Of a DNA stretch of 64,000 nucleotides, positions 8,395 to 17,922 are shown one piece after another. Both the position numbers and the translations under genes were made by a program. The DNA is from Kocuria marina (GTDB taxonomy: Bacteria > Actinomycetota > Actinomycetes > Actinomycetales > Micrococcaceae). Position 1 is the stretch's first letter. Every line of letters starts with the position of its first letter. The notes beneath the pieces are model-generated. The model saw nothing but the letters and a program-made list of their open reading frames with translations, was not told the DNA's origin and searched no databases. Location: positions 430,561 to 494,560 of the forward strand of contig BMZV01000002.1 in NCBI GenBank assembly GCA_014652975.1, read 5' to 3'.

Positions 8395-10758
8395 GACGGT
8401 GTCCTTCCGTGTCCTGGTCCCGGCCCAGTGCCGGGAGCACGTGGTCGCGCCAGATCTCGCGGGAGCGCTCCCGCAGACCGTGGAGGTCACCGTCGTTGAC
8501 GATCACCTCGTCCGCGACCGCCCGGATCTCCTCCGGCCCGGCGGCCACGTCCACCCGGCCCCCGCGTCCTCGGCGGGCAGGCCCTTACCTGCGCGCAACC
8601 TCCGCACCCGGTCCTCCACGGGCGCGTCGACGGCCACGACGAGGTCGAACCGGTCCCCCTGGTCCGCCTCGAGCGGGTCCCGGATCACCTGCACGACCAC
8701 GCTGTCGGGTCCCGCGTCCCGGGCACGACGCCGCGCCGCCTCCCGCAGCGCGGGGAGCAACAGTTCGTGGGCGCGGGCCCTGGCGGCGTCGTTGTGAGTC
8801 ATCAGGTCGTCGAGCGCCTCGGCCGCAGCGGCCTTGTCCTGCGAAGAGACCCCCCGGGCGCGCAACTGCTCCCCGAAGACGCGCTCGACGTCCGCGCGCG
8901 TGTCCGTGCCCGGGCTCAGGAGCTCGCCCCACAGCGCCGAGCTGTCCACGACGACGGCGCCCAGCGCCTCGAACTCGCGGGCCACGGTGTGCTTGCCCGC
9001 CGACGGCCCACCGGTGAGCGCGAGCTGGAACACCGGCCGGCCCTCCTGCTCTCGCTGCCAGTGCCACGTGCGGGGCTGATGGGTGTCGTGATCGGGTTCG
9101 GTGCCCACCTCGTACTCGGGACGGATGACGTAGTCCTCGATCGCGGCGGTGTCCTGCTGCGCCCTGCGGTGGTACTCCTCCGCGGGCAGCACCTTCTTCC
9201 ACTGCCGCGTGCGCATGGGACGCGCGGTACCGGCGTCCTGGCGTAACGCCCGCAACAGCATCCCGGCCTGCATGACCTCCAGGACCATCACGGGAGCACC
9301 GATCACGATGATGACCTCCTGCAGGGCGTTGAGCCCGTTCTCGCCGGAGGTCGTGATGATCGCGGCACACACCGCGCCCACGGCGAGCGTCCAGAAGATC
9401 CGCTGCCGGCGCGGGCCTTCGTCCTCGTGCCCATTGGCCATCGCGTCCATCACGAGAGCGCCGGAGTCGATCGAGGTGATGAAGAAGATCGTGATGACCA
9501 CGAGCGCCACGAGCGCGGTGACCGCGAACCACGGCATGGATCCGAGCAACTGGAACAGAGCGGCCTCCACGTTGCCTTGCGTGACGATGGTGTCCGTGAG
9601 ACTGCCCTGCGTCTCGGGAGCGCGGTCGATGCGGATCGCGCTGTAGCCGTAGATGGCCATCCACACCGCCACGAACGACGACGGGACGCCGAGCACCCCC
9701 ACCACGAACTGGCGGATCGTGCGCCCGCGCGAGATCTTGGCCACGAACATCCCCACGAACGGCGCCCATGTGACGGTCCAGGCCCAGTAGAACACCGTCC
9801 AGTCACCGGACCACGTGCCGCCGCCGAACGTGTCGTTGAAGAACGCGAGCGTGGGCAACTGGTTCACGTAGCCACCCACGGATTCCACGATGCTGCGCAT
9901 CGTGTCCATTGTGGCCCCGGCCATGAGCACGAACAGCAACAGGGCCACGGCCAGGACGATGTTCGCGTACGACAGTCGCTTGACGCCCTTCTCCATGCCC
10001 GCGAGCACGGACGCCAGGCCCACCGCCGTGATCAGCGCGATGATGGCCGCCTGGATCCACCCCTCCATCGGGATGCCGTAGACGTATGTGAGGCCGCTGT
10101 TGATCTGCAGCGCCCCGAGCCCCACGGACACCGCGAGCCCGAACACGGTCGCGACGATCGAGAGCACGTCGATCGCTTTTCCCCACGGGCCGTGGATCCC
10201 GTCCCCGAGCACCGGGTGGAACGCGGACGAGACGCGCGGGGGCAGTTTGCGCTTGTACGTGAAGTACCCGAACGTCAGACCGGGTACGGCGAGGATCGCC
10301 CACATGTGCACGCCGAAGTGGAAGTTGGCGATGTTCAGGGCCTCCACCGCGGCGCGGTCCGAGGCGGGTTCGGTGCCGTACATGGGTGGGTTCGCGTAGT
10401 GGTTGACGGGTTCGGCCACACCCCAGAACATCAGCACGGCGCCCACGCCCGCCGCGAAGAGCATCCCGAACCACGCGATCCCGGAGTACTCCGGGACGGA
10501 ATCGTCGTCGCCGATCTTCACGCGACCGTAGCGGCTCAGTGCCAGACCGATCGCGAAGATCACGAGAGCGGTCACGCTGAAGGTGTAGAACCATCCCGTC
10601 TGGTAGCGCAACGCATGGGAGACCACGCCGAAGACCGATTGCACGGGCCCCGGGAACAGACTCATGGCGAGCGTGAAGACAACGATCAGCGCGGCCGAGA
10701 CGAAGAAGATGGACGGGGTCGTGCGCAACCCCAGTCGGTCGTGAAGACGATTGAGCAC
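8387..10758 (-). CDS. BCCT-family transporter fused to a CoaE-like domain (frame break near 8557)
   Basis: The uninterrupted frame (8503-10758) gives 751 residues. Residues 1-about 550 form a BCCT (betaine/choline/carnitine) carrier with about 12 helices and the Trp-rich signature FYWAWTVTWAPFVGMFVAKI. After a 25-residue linker, residues 576 onward resemble dephospho-CoA kinase, with P-loop GGPSAGKHT at about 583-591. Near residue 735 the frame breaks in a G/C run (8554-8563). The family sequence resumes in the other frame as RVDVAAGPEEIRAVADEV and runs to a TGA at 8389-8387, which overlaps the coaE start. One missing base would restore a protein of about 790 residues. The domain lacks the family's DxDxIAR and DIPLL residues, so catalysis is doubtful. 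Start GTG 10758 has only a weak ribosome binding site. Confidence 0.85.
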
Positions 10759-10902
10759 AGGTCAGCTTTCCGATGGGAGGCGGTGGCACGTGGCCGCGTC
10801 GGCGCGGCAGGTCTCACTGTAGTGGCCCTCCCGTGCTCAGCGGGCGCCCCGGGACCGTCCCGGCCCCCCGCGCGACCACGAGCCCCCGGATCGGCGCGTC
10901 CC

Positions 10903-10908
10903 TACACT
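10903..10908 (+). promoter_or_regulatory. -10 element for a probable leaderless transcript
   Basis: TACACT lies six bases before the GTG start of the YigZ-family gene, and no ribosome binding site is visible. This spacing fits transcription starting at or next to the start codon, as is common in actinobacteria. Confidence 0.45.
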
Positions 10909-10914
10909 GGTGGT

Positions 10915-11637
10915 GTGCCCGCCGAATCCCTCTCCCACGACGCCGCGGACTCGCGCGTGTCCTACACCGTCCCGCGCCGGGGCATCGTGCACAGCGTGGA
11001 GCTCGAGATCAAGAAGTCCCGGTTCCTGGCACTACTCACCCGCGTGGACACGGAAGCGGAAGCCCGCGAGTTCATCACCCGTGTGGCCGCCGAACACCGG
11101 GACGCCCGTCACCACTGCTCGGCGTTCGTGCTCGGACCCACGCGCGCCACGACGCGCTCGTCCGACGACGGCGAACCGGCGGGTACCGCGGGCATGCCCA
11201 TGCTGCAGGCGCTGACCGCGCACGCCACGACCCGGCAACGCACCGCGGACGAGGCCGGTGACCTCTCGGACGTGTGTGCCGTGGTCGTGCGGTGGTTCGG
11301 CGGGGTCAAGCTCGGGGCCGGCGGGCTCGTGCGCGCCTACTCCGGTGCCGTGGCCGCCGCGCTGGACACCGCCCCGCTCGTGCGCAGGATGCGCTGCCGC
11401 GAACTGACCCTGCTGCTCCCCTACGCCGAGGCCGGCCGCGTGGAGTCCCAGATGCGCGCTCGCGGGTTCACGGTCCTGCCCACCGGTTACGGCTCCGCGG
11501 ACGCGACCCTGCGCCTGCTCGTGGCGGACCTCCCCGGCGCCATCGACGATGCCCGGGCAGCCCTTGCGAGTATCACCGCGGGCCACGCGAGCGTCCACGA
11601 GGGACCCGCCCGGTGGGAGGACGTCCCGGACATGTGA
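10915..11637 (+). CDS. YigZ/IMPACT-family protein
   Basis: A 240-residue protein of the UPF0029/IMPACT family. The N-terminal IMPACT domain (about residues 20-135) includes KKSRFLALL, HHCSAFVLG, SSDDGEPAGTAGMPML and VVRWFGGVKLGAGGLVRAY. The C-terminal DUF1949-like ferredoxin-fold domain occupies about residues 150-215. The family is widespread; translation-related or nucleic-acid-related roles have been suggested, but the bacterial function is unsettled. The GTG at 10915 is the first start after a -10-like TACACT, and the N-terminus reads PAESLSHDAADSRVSYTVP. The gene is divergent from the BCCT transporter and convergent with rpsA. Confidence 0.88.
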   Translation: MPAESLSHDAADSRVSYTVPRRGIVHSVELEIKKSRFLALLTRVDTEAEAREFITRVAAEHRDARHHCSAFVLGPTRATTRSSDDGEPAGTAGMPMLQALTAHATTRQRTADEAGDLSDVCAVVVRWFGGVKLGAGGLVRAYSGAVAAALDTAPLVRRMRCRELTLLLPYAEAGRVESQMRARGFTVLPTGYGSADATLRLLVADLPGAIDDARAALASITAGHASVHEGPARWEDVPDM

Positions 11638-11639
11638 AA

Positions 11640-11670
11640 GGTCCCGCTCCCCGTGACGGGGAGCGGGACC
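11640..11670. terminator. bidirectional terminator between the YigZ-family gene and rpsA
   Basis: A perfect 13-bp stem (GGTCCCGCTCCCC at 11640-11652, complement at 11658-11670) with a GTGAC loop, placed between the convergent ends of the YigZ-family gene (11637) and rpsA (11716). Confidence 0.8.
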
Positions 11671-11715
11671 TCTCGGATTCACCTCACGGCGAGCTCACGG
11701 GCCGCCGCGTGCGAC

Positions 11716-13185
11716 TCAGTGACCGGTGAGCTTCTCGCGCAGAGCGGCGAGGGCCTCGTCGGACGCGAGCGTCCCGGCGTCCTCGGCCGGAGCCTCGGAA
11801 GAGTAGCTCGTGGGGCCGGAGGAGTGGCTCGGGGAGGACGAGGAGGACGAAGTGGTCGCCGCATCCTGGTCTTCCTGCAGGTGCTTGCGCACCTGCTCCT
11901 TGTGCGCCTCCCAGCGGGCCTGGGCCTGAGCGTACTGCTCCTCCCACGCGGCGCGCTGTTCCTCATAACCCTCGATCCACTCGTTGGTCTCGGGATCGAA
12001 GCCCTCGGGGTACTTGTAGTTGCCCTGCTCGTCGTACTCGGCGGCCATGCCGTACTGGGCGGGATCGAACTCGGTGGAGTCCGGGTCCACACCCTCGTTG
12101 GCCTGCTTGAGGGACAACGAGATCCGGCGGCGGTCCAGGTCGATGTCGATGACCTTGACGAACAGCTCCTCGTTCACGGAGACGACCTGCTCGGCCATGT
12201 CCACGTGACGCTGCGCCAGCTCGGAGATGTGCACGAGGCCCTCGATGCCGTCCTCGACGCGAACGAACGCACCGAAGGGAACCAGCTTGGTGACCTTGCC
12301 GGGGACGACCTGGCCCAGGGCGTGGGTGCGGGCGAACAGCTGCCACGGATCTTCCTGGGTGGCCTTGAGCGAGAGCGACACACGCTCGCGATCCATGTCC
12401 ACGTCCAGCACCTCGACGGTGACTTCCTGACCGACCTCGACGACCTCGGAGGGGTGGTCGATGTGCTTCCAGGACAGCTCGGAGACGTGCACCAGACCGT
12501 CAACACCGCCGAGGTCCACGAACGCACCGAAGTTGACGATCGAGGACACGGTGCCCGTGCGGACCTGGCCCTTCTGCAGCTGCTGCAGGAAGTTGGCGCG
12601 CACCTCGGACTGGGTCTGCTCGAGCCACGCACGGCGGGAGAGCACCACGTTGTTGCGGTTCTTGTCCAGCTCGATGATCTTGGCCTCGAGCTGCTGACCG
12701 ATGTACGGAGCGAGGTCGCGGACGCGGCGCATCTCCACGAGGGAGGCGGGCAGGAAGCCACGCAGGCCGATGTCCAGGATGAGGCCGCCCTTGACGACCT
12801 CGATAACGGTGCCGGTGACGACGCCGTCCTCGTCCTTGACCTTCTCGATGTCGCCCCAGGCGCGCTCGTACTGAGCGCGCTTCTTGGAGAGGATCAGGCG
12901 ACCTTCCTTGTCCTCCTTGGTGAGGACCAGAGCCTCCACCTCGTCACCCACAGCCACGACGTCATCGGGGTTGATGTCGTGCTTGATGGACAACTCACGA
13001 GAGGGGATGACACCTTCGGTCTTGTACCCGATGTCCAGGAGGACCTCGTCGCGGTCGACCTTGACGACGGTGCCTTCCACGAGGTCGCCGTCGTTGAAGT
13101 ACTTGATGGTCGCGTCGACAGCGGCGAGGAAATCCTCTTCGGTTCCGATGTCGTTGACGGCGACCTGCTGGGTGGTGGTGGTCAT
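11716..13185 (-). CDS. rpsA: 30S ribosomal protein S1
   Basis: A 489-residue S1 protein with four S1 RNA-binding domains at about residues 38-108, 123-190, 208-278 and 293-365. These show the usual G-V-----FG-F-D--G--GLVH-SE pattern (for example SSIVNFGAFVDLGGVDGLVH). It mediates mRNA binding on the small subunit. The C-terminal 125 residues are acidic and aromatic, then Ser-rich (SSSSSSPSHSS), typical of the short actinobacterial S1 forms. I choose ATG 13185 (MTTTTQQVAVND) because the family begins there; the frame upstream is not conserved. A clear promoter lies 120 bases upstream. Confidence 0.96.
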   Translation of the reverse strand: MTTTTQQVAVNDIGTEEDFLAAVDATIKYFNDGDLVEGTVVKVDRDEVLLDIGYKTEGVIPSRELSIKHDINPDDVVAVGDEVEALVLTKEDKEGRLILSKKRAQYERAWGDIEKVKDEDGVVTGTVIEVVKGGLILDIGLRGFLPASLVEMRRVRDLAPYIGQQLEAKIIELDKNRNNVVLSRRAWLEQTQSEVRANFLQQLQKGQVRTGTVSSIVNFGAFVDLGGVDGLVHVSELSWKHIDHPSEVVEVGQEVTVEVLDVDMDRERVSLSLKATQEDPWQLFARTHALGQVVPGKVTKLVPFGAFVRVEDGIEGLVHISELAQRHVDMAEQVVSVNEELFVKVIDIDLDRRRISLSLKQANEGVDPDSTEFDPAQYGMAAEYDEQGNYKYPEGFDPETNEWIEGYEEQRAAWEEQYAQAQARWEAHKEQVRKHLQEDQDAATTSSSSSSPSHSSGPTSYSSEAPAEDAGTLASDEALAALREKLTGH

Positions 13186-13304
13186 GTAGTAGGGACTCCG
13201 ATGAAATTGATGTGATGGTTTGGTGTCACCAACCCCGCCCTGTGGGGCGCACCGGATTGGCGACGTCACGCTTGATGTGGGCGTGCGAATACACGCACCG
13301 CTCC

Positions 13305-13333
13305 AGTCTAGGCTCGAAACCGTGCCGGTTCAA
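13305..13333 (-). promoter_or_regulatory. rpsA promoter
   Basis: Read on the minus strand, TTGAAC (13333-13328) and TAGACT (13310-13305) are separated by exactly 17 bases, a good housekeeping sigma promoter. This predicts an rpsA 5' untranslated leader of about 110 bases, long enough for autogenous control by S1, though no specific structure was resolved. Confidence 0.65.
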
Positions 13334-13370
13334 GCCTGAAGGGTGCGTCCGCGCGCTGCGCGAGCCGCGC

Positions 13371-14768
13371 TCAGAACGGGGAGATGCAGTACGGGTGGGT
13401 GGGCGTGGACATGAGCGCCTGGATGTCCCGCAGGGCGGCGTCGTCGCGCACGCGCAGCAGCCCCGCGTAGTGCAGCGTGGACGCCTTGACGGCCCCAAGG
13501 TACAGCGAGCCGAGCGAATCGACGTTCAGGGCGACGTCCGCGCCGTCGGACAGTTCCACGGCGGGCATGGACTTCCCCGCGAGATCGTCCTGTGTGCGCG
13601 GGCGGTCCGCTACGCGTTCCACGCGGGGGGCATCACCGGTGGTGTCGATCTCGTAGATCCCGTCCGCGAAGCCCATGGAGTCCACGACCGACATCCTGAC
13701 CTTGCGGTGGGACGTGTAGTGCCGGGCGGACAGGGCCGCCACCGGGTCCAGGACGCGCAACCACAGTCGCTCGTAGCGCTTGCGCACGGTGTAGGCGGAC
13801 ATGTCCACCATGCCCCACATGAGCGGGTCTTCCATCTGGGCGCTGTTGTAGCGCACCTCCGTGACGAGGTCCAGGTTGCACAGGTACTCCCACAGGGCGA
13901 TGCGCACCTGCGAGCTCGGGGACACGAGGTCCACGACCTTCAGGTACCCCTGGAACCCCTGGGTGGAGACGAACTTGTAGCTCACGTAGCCGTCCGCCTC
14001 ACCCCGGGCGTCGTAGTGCACCGCGGTGCGGATCTCAGGATCCGCGCCCTCCTGGTCCCAGTTCCACCGACCGGAGATAATGTCCCACCACTTCTGAGTG
14101 CGCGTGAGGGAGCCCGCCGTCACGCGGTGGAAGCGATCGAAGATGCTCGGCGCCAGCTCGGCCACGGCGTGGTTGTCGGCCATTTCCACCGTGCCCACGG
14201 TCGGGGCCTTCAACTGCAACCGCGTGTGCGCGTCCACCGTGATCTCGGTGTTGAACGTGCCCGCACCGAAACCGAAGCGACCGTAGATCGTGGCCTCGGA
14301 GGCGGTGAGCGCCGCGATCGGGAACCCCGCCTCGTGGGCCTCGGTCAGGTCGGTGGTCATGAGCCGGCGCAACAGTCCTCGCCGGGCATGGGTTGGGCGC
14401 ACCGTGACCTCAGAGACCAACCACGCGGGCACGCTGCGCCCTTCCCCGAGCGTCAGCTCCGAGTCCCACGAGCAGAACGTGGCCACGGGTCGCTCGGCCC
14501 CCAGCGCGGCTGTGGGCACGGGGTCCGCGGTGTATGCGGCGCGGAACCGGGTGCCAGCGGCGCGCATCGATCGCAGGTTGCGCTCGGTGGCCTCCTGCCC
14601 CGGTTCACGGCCGTGGAACCCCTGGGCGACCGCCCGGTTCCACTCCACGAACTCGGGGTTCGCGTCCGTGCCACCCTCGTTCGCGAGAAAGCGGCGCAGG
14701 ACGTAGTCGTTCCCGCGGGCGCTGTACTCGCTCTCGCGGGTCTGCTCGTGCCGGGGTGTCGCGTTCAT
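13371..14768 (-). CDS. Eis-family GNAT N-acetyltransferase
   Basis: A 465-residue protein of the Eis type: N-terminal GNAT domain, a second degenerate GNAT domain and a C-terminal sterol-carrier-like fold. The acetyl-CoA binding motif is VRPTHARRGLLRRLM near residue 150. The chain ends in Phe (CISPF), matching the family in which the free C-terminal carboxylate helps catalysis. Eis proteins acetylate amines such as aminoglycosides or protein lysines; the physiological substrate here is unknown. ATG 14768 is preceded by GAGGAG. It lies between rpsA and polA, apparently as a single gene. Confidence 0.88.
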   Translation of the reverse strand: MNATPRHEQTRESEYSARGNDYVLRRFLANEGGTDANPEFVEWNRAVAQGFHGREPGQEATERNLRSMRAAGTRFRAAYTADPVPTAALGAERPVATFCSWDSELTLGEGRSVPAWLVSEVTVRPTHARRGLLRRLMTTDLTEAHEAGFPIAALTASEATIYGRFGFGAGTFNTEITVDAHTRLQLKAPTVGTVEMADNHAVAELAPSIFDRFHRVTAGSLTRTQKWWDIISGRWNWDQEGADPEIRTAVHYDARGEADGYVSYKFVSTQGFQGYLKVVDLVSPSSQVRIALWEYLCNLDLVTEVRYNSAQMEDPLMWGMVDMSAYTVRKRYERLWLRVLDPVAALSARHYTSHRKVRMSVVDSMGFADGIYEIDTTGDAPRVERVADRPRTQDDLAGKSMPAVELSDGADVALNVDSLGSLYLGAVKASTLHYAGLLRVRDDAALRDIQALMSTPTHPYCISPF

Positions 14769-14897
14769 GATGCTCCTCGTCGTGACTCGGGCGGTTCGGG
14801 TGTGCCATGGCCCGCCGCGCGGTGGCGGGTGTCGTGCTGGGTGCACGGCCTGCTGCGGCGCCGAGCGGCGGGCTGAGTGGTCCGTGCGCTCAGGCGG

Positions 14898-17786
14898 TCA
14901 GTGGGCGGCCTGGTGCCATGTCCGCCCCGTGCCCACGTTGACGTCCAGGGGCACGGTCAGTTCCGCGGCCCCGGCCATCTCGGTGCGCAGGATCTCCTCG
15001 ACCCGCTCCGTCTCCCCCGGGGCGACCTCCACGATGAGTTCGTCGTGGACCTGCAGCAGCACCCGCGAGCGCAGGTCGTCCTCGCGCAGGGCCCGGTCCA
15101 CGCCGATCATGGCCTTCTTGATGATGTCCGCGGCCGACCCCTGGATGGGTGCGTTCAGGGCCATGCGCTCGGCGGCCTGGCGGGCCTGGCGGTTGTCGCT
15201 CGTGAGGTCCGGGAGGTAGCGGCGTCGCCCGTCGATCGTTTCGGTGTAGCCCTTGGAACGGGCTTCCTCGACGACGCCGCGCAGGAAGTCCCGCACGCCG
15301 CCGAAGCGTTCGAAGTAGCCGCTCATCATGGTGCGGGCCTCGTCCACGCCGATGTTCAGCTGCTGGGACAGGCCGTAGGAGCTCAGCCCGTAGACGAGGC
15401 CGTAGCTCATGGCCTTGACCTTGGAACGCATCTGAGGGGTGACGTCCTCCGGGGCCACGTCGAACACGCGCGAGCCCACGAACCGGTGCAGGTCCTCCCC
15501 GCCGCGGAACGCCTCGATCAGGCCCTCGTCCCCGGACAGGTGGGCCATGATCCGCATCTCGATCTGGGAGTAGTCCGCGGTCATGAGGCATTCGAACGGG
15601 CCCTGGGAGTCCTCCCCCACCACGAACACGTCGCGGATGCGCTGGCCCTGCTCGGTGCGCACGGGGATGTTCTGCAGGTTGGGACCCGTGGAGGACAGCC
15701 GTCCGGTGGCCGCCACGGTCTGCTGGTACGTGGTGTGGATGCGCCCGTCCTCGGCGATCGCGTCCCGCAATCCGGCCACGATCTGCTTGAGCTTGGAGTA
15801 CTCGCGCCAGTTCATGAGCGCCACGAGGAACCGCGAACCCTGGGTCTCGGGGTCCACGCGTCCGAGCAGGTCCGCGACCGCCGCGGCGTCCGTGGTGTAC
15901 CCGGTCTTGGTCTTCTTGGTCTTGGGCAGGCCGAGTTCCTCGAACATCACGGCCTGCAGTTGCTTGGTGGAACCCAGGTTGATCTCGTGGTCGATCTGCG
16001 CCTGCGCCTGCTCGAAGGCCTGGTCGATCGGTTGCTGGAGGTCGTCGAACAACCGGTCGATACCTGGGCGGTCCATCGCGATCCCCGTGGCCTCCATCCG
16101 GGCGAGGATCACGGCGAGGGGCATCTCCAGATCCGTGAGCAGCCCCAGTTGGCCGTCGGCCTCGAGCAGCCCGCGCAGGTGTTCGCTCAACTGCCGGCAC
16201 GCGGAACCGAGCGTGGCCTGGCGACGCAGTTCGGCGTCGCTCACACCGGCCAGCTCGTCCTGTTCGTCCGACGCGTCCAGCGCGAGTTCGGTCTGTCCGT
16301 TTTTCTCCGACGCCGCGGACTCGTCCGCGCGGGGCACCTCCACCTCCAGGTGGTGGCTCAGTTGGGCGTCCAGCTCGTAGGAACGCAGCGCGGGCCGCAC
16401 GAGGTAGCCGGAGAGCTGGACGTCGTCCACGACACCGGCGAGCTCGATCCCGCGCTGGATCAGACCGTGGTACAGGTCCTTGAGGCCGTCCACGATCTTG
16501 GGCGCCGCCGGGTCTGCGAGCCATGCCTCGACGGCGATGGTCAGCTCCTGGTCCGCGGTCACGAGGTCCACGGCGGCACCGCCCTGGTTCATGAGCATGA
16601 GGGTGGTCACCTCCGCGCCGGAGGGCGCCTTGGGGTCGTGCGCCAAGCGGCGGACGACGATGGGCACGTCCTTCTCCCCCGCGTCCAGCCAATCGCTGAA
16701 CTCCTGGGCGGTGCGCACCCGGGTGACGTCGGTGACCTCGGGAACCGTGGCGCCGGCGTCGTCGGAAGCGTGGGAACCGAAGGCCTCGAGCAGACGCCCG
16801 CGCAACTGGGCACCGAACTCGAGCTCGTCGAAGACCACGCCGACCCGCTCGGGATCGGCCTCGGGCAGTACCGCGTGATCCAGGTTCACGTCGAGGGGCA
16901 GGTCCGTGACCAGGCGGTTGAGTTTGCGGTTGCGCCGCACGAGGTCCTCGTGCTCGCGCAGGGCCTCGCCCTTCTTGCCGGTGATCCGGTCCGCGTGCTC
17001 GAGCAGCGATTCCACGGGACCGTAGGACGTAATCCACTTGGCCGCGAAGCCGGGACCCACGCCCGGTACACCCGGTAGGTTGTCCGCGGTCTCCCCCGTC
17101 AGCGCGGCGAGATCCGGGTAGTTCTGCGGGGCGACCTTGTACTTCTCGAAGACCGCCTGCGCGTCCATGCGGCGCAGGTCCGACGGCGTGCGGCCCGGGT
17201 AGACCACCGTCACGTGGTCCGTGATCATCTGGAACGCGTCCCGGTCACCCGAGAACACGAGCACCTCGAAGTCCTCGGCGGCGGCCGTGGTGGCGAGCGT
17301 GGCCAGGACATCGTCCGCCTCGTGGCCCTCGCTCGTGACGATCGGAATGCCAACAGCCTCGAGGATGCGTCGGATGTTGGGGACCTGCCCGTGGAACTCC
17401 TCCGGGGTCTCGTCCCGGCCGCCCTTGTACTCCCCGTACTCCTGGGAGCGCAGGGTAGGGCCCTCGAGGTCGAAGGAGACGACCAGGTGGGTGGGCTTCT
17501 CCTCGCGCACGAGCTTGACCATGGTGTTCACGAATCCGTAGACGCCCTCGGTGTGGACGCCGTCGGACGTCACGAAACCGGGGCCCCCACCGTACTCGGC
17601 GGCGCGGGAGAGCGCGAAGAATGCGCGGAACGCCAGGGAGTGCCCGTCGATCAGTAGCAAGCGCTTCTCGGGCCGGGACACCGGAACGGGCAGCGAGACC
17701 TCCTGCGGGTGCTCGGTCTTCTCACCGATCACCACGGTGCGGGTCTCAGGGGCGTCCTGGCTGGCCTGCTTGCTCGTCTCAGTCAC
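14898..17786 (-). CDS. polA: DNA polymerase I
   Basis: A 962-residue family A polymerase for gap filling and Okazaki fragment processing. The N-terminal 5' nuclease domain shows LLLIDGHSLAFRAFFAL near residue 44, GDRDAFQM near 195 and GVPGVGPG near 255. The middle 3'-5' exonuclease-like domain lacks the DEDD acidic residues, as in other actinobacterial Pol I. Polymerase motifs are ADYSQIEMR (A), KAMSYGLVYG (O-helix) and QVHDELIVEV (C). The O-helix carries Tyr where E. coli has Phe762, a change known in other polymerases to reduce discrimination against dideoxynucleotides. The N-terminus has a 40-residue charged extension. Confidence 0.97.
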   Translation of the reverse strand: MTETSKQASQDAPETRTVVIGEKTEHPQEVSLPVPVSRPEKRLLLIDGHSLAFRAFFALSRAAEYGGGPGFVTSDGVHTEGVYGFVNTMVKLVREEKPTHLVVSFDLEGPTLRSQEYGEYKGGRDETPEEFHGQVPNIRRILEAVGIPIVTSEGHEADDVLATLATTAAAEDFEVLVFSGDRDAFQMITDHVTVVYPGRTPSDLRRMDAQAVFEKYKVAPQNYPDLAALTGETADNLPGVPGVGPGFAAKWITSYGPVESLLEHADRITGKKGEALREHEDLVRRNRKLNRLVTDLPLDVNLDHAVLPEADPERVGVVFDELEFGAQLRGRLLEAFGSHASDDAGATVPEVTDVTRVRTAQEFSDWLDAGEKDVPIVVRRLAHDPKAPSGAEVTTLMLMNQGGAAVDLVTADQELTIAVEAWLADPAAPKIVDGLKDLYHGLIQRGIELAGVVDDVQLSGYLVRPALRSYELDAQLSHHLEVEVPRADESAASEKNGQTELALDASDEQDELAGVSDAELRRQATLGSACRQLSEHLRGLLEADGQLGLLTDLEMPLAVILARMEATGIAMDRPGIDRLFDDLQQPIDQAFEQAQAQIDHEINLGSTKQLQAVMFEELGLPKTKKTKTGYTTDAAAVADLLGRVDPETQGSRFLVALMNWREYSKLKQIVAGLRDAIAEDGRIHTTYQQTVAATGRLSSTGPNLQNIPVRTEQGQRIRDVFVVGEDSQGPFECLMTADYSQIEMRIMAHLSGDEGLIEAFRGGEDLHRFVGSRVFDVAPEDVTPQMRSKVKAMSYGLVYGLSSYGLSQQLNIGVDEARTMMSGYFERFGGVRDFLRGVVEEARSKGYTETIDGRRRYLPDLTSDNRQARQAAERMALNAPIQGSAADIIKKAMIGVDRALREDDLRSRVLLQVHDELIVEVAPGETERVEEILRTEMAGAAELTVPLDVNVGTGRTWHQAAH

Positions 17787-17922
17787 GGCTCCATCCTAGG
17801 GCCACCCCCGGAAAGGCACAGGCCCCGGCGGAACACGGGCTCGGGCGCGGGACGCCGCACGGCCAGGGACAGCTTCGGGCGCGTTCCGCGTGCGGCCCGG
17901 GACGATCTGGGCCCCGGGGGCG

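Noticed and set aside
8550..8590. Programmed -1 frameshift signal in the transporter tail
   Set aside because: No classic X-XXY-YYZ slippery heptamer with a downstream structure is evident; a missing base or mutation is simpler.
11653..13215. 520-residue plus-strand frame across rpsA
   Set aside because: Mirror of the strongly conserved S1 gene; no start signals or recognisable domain.
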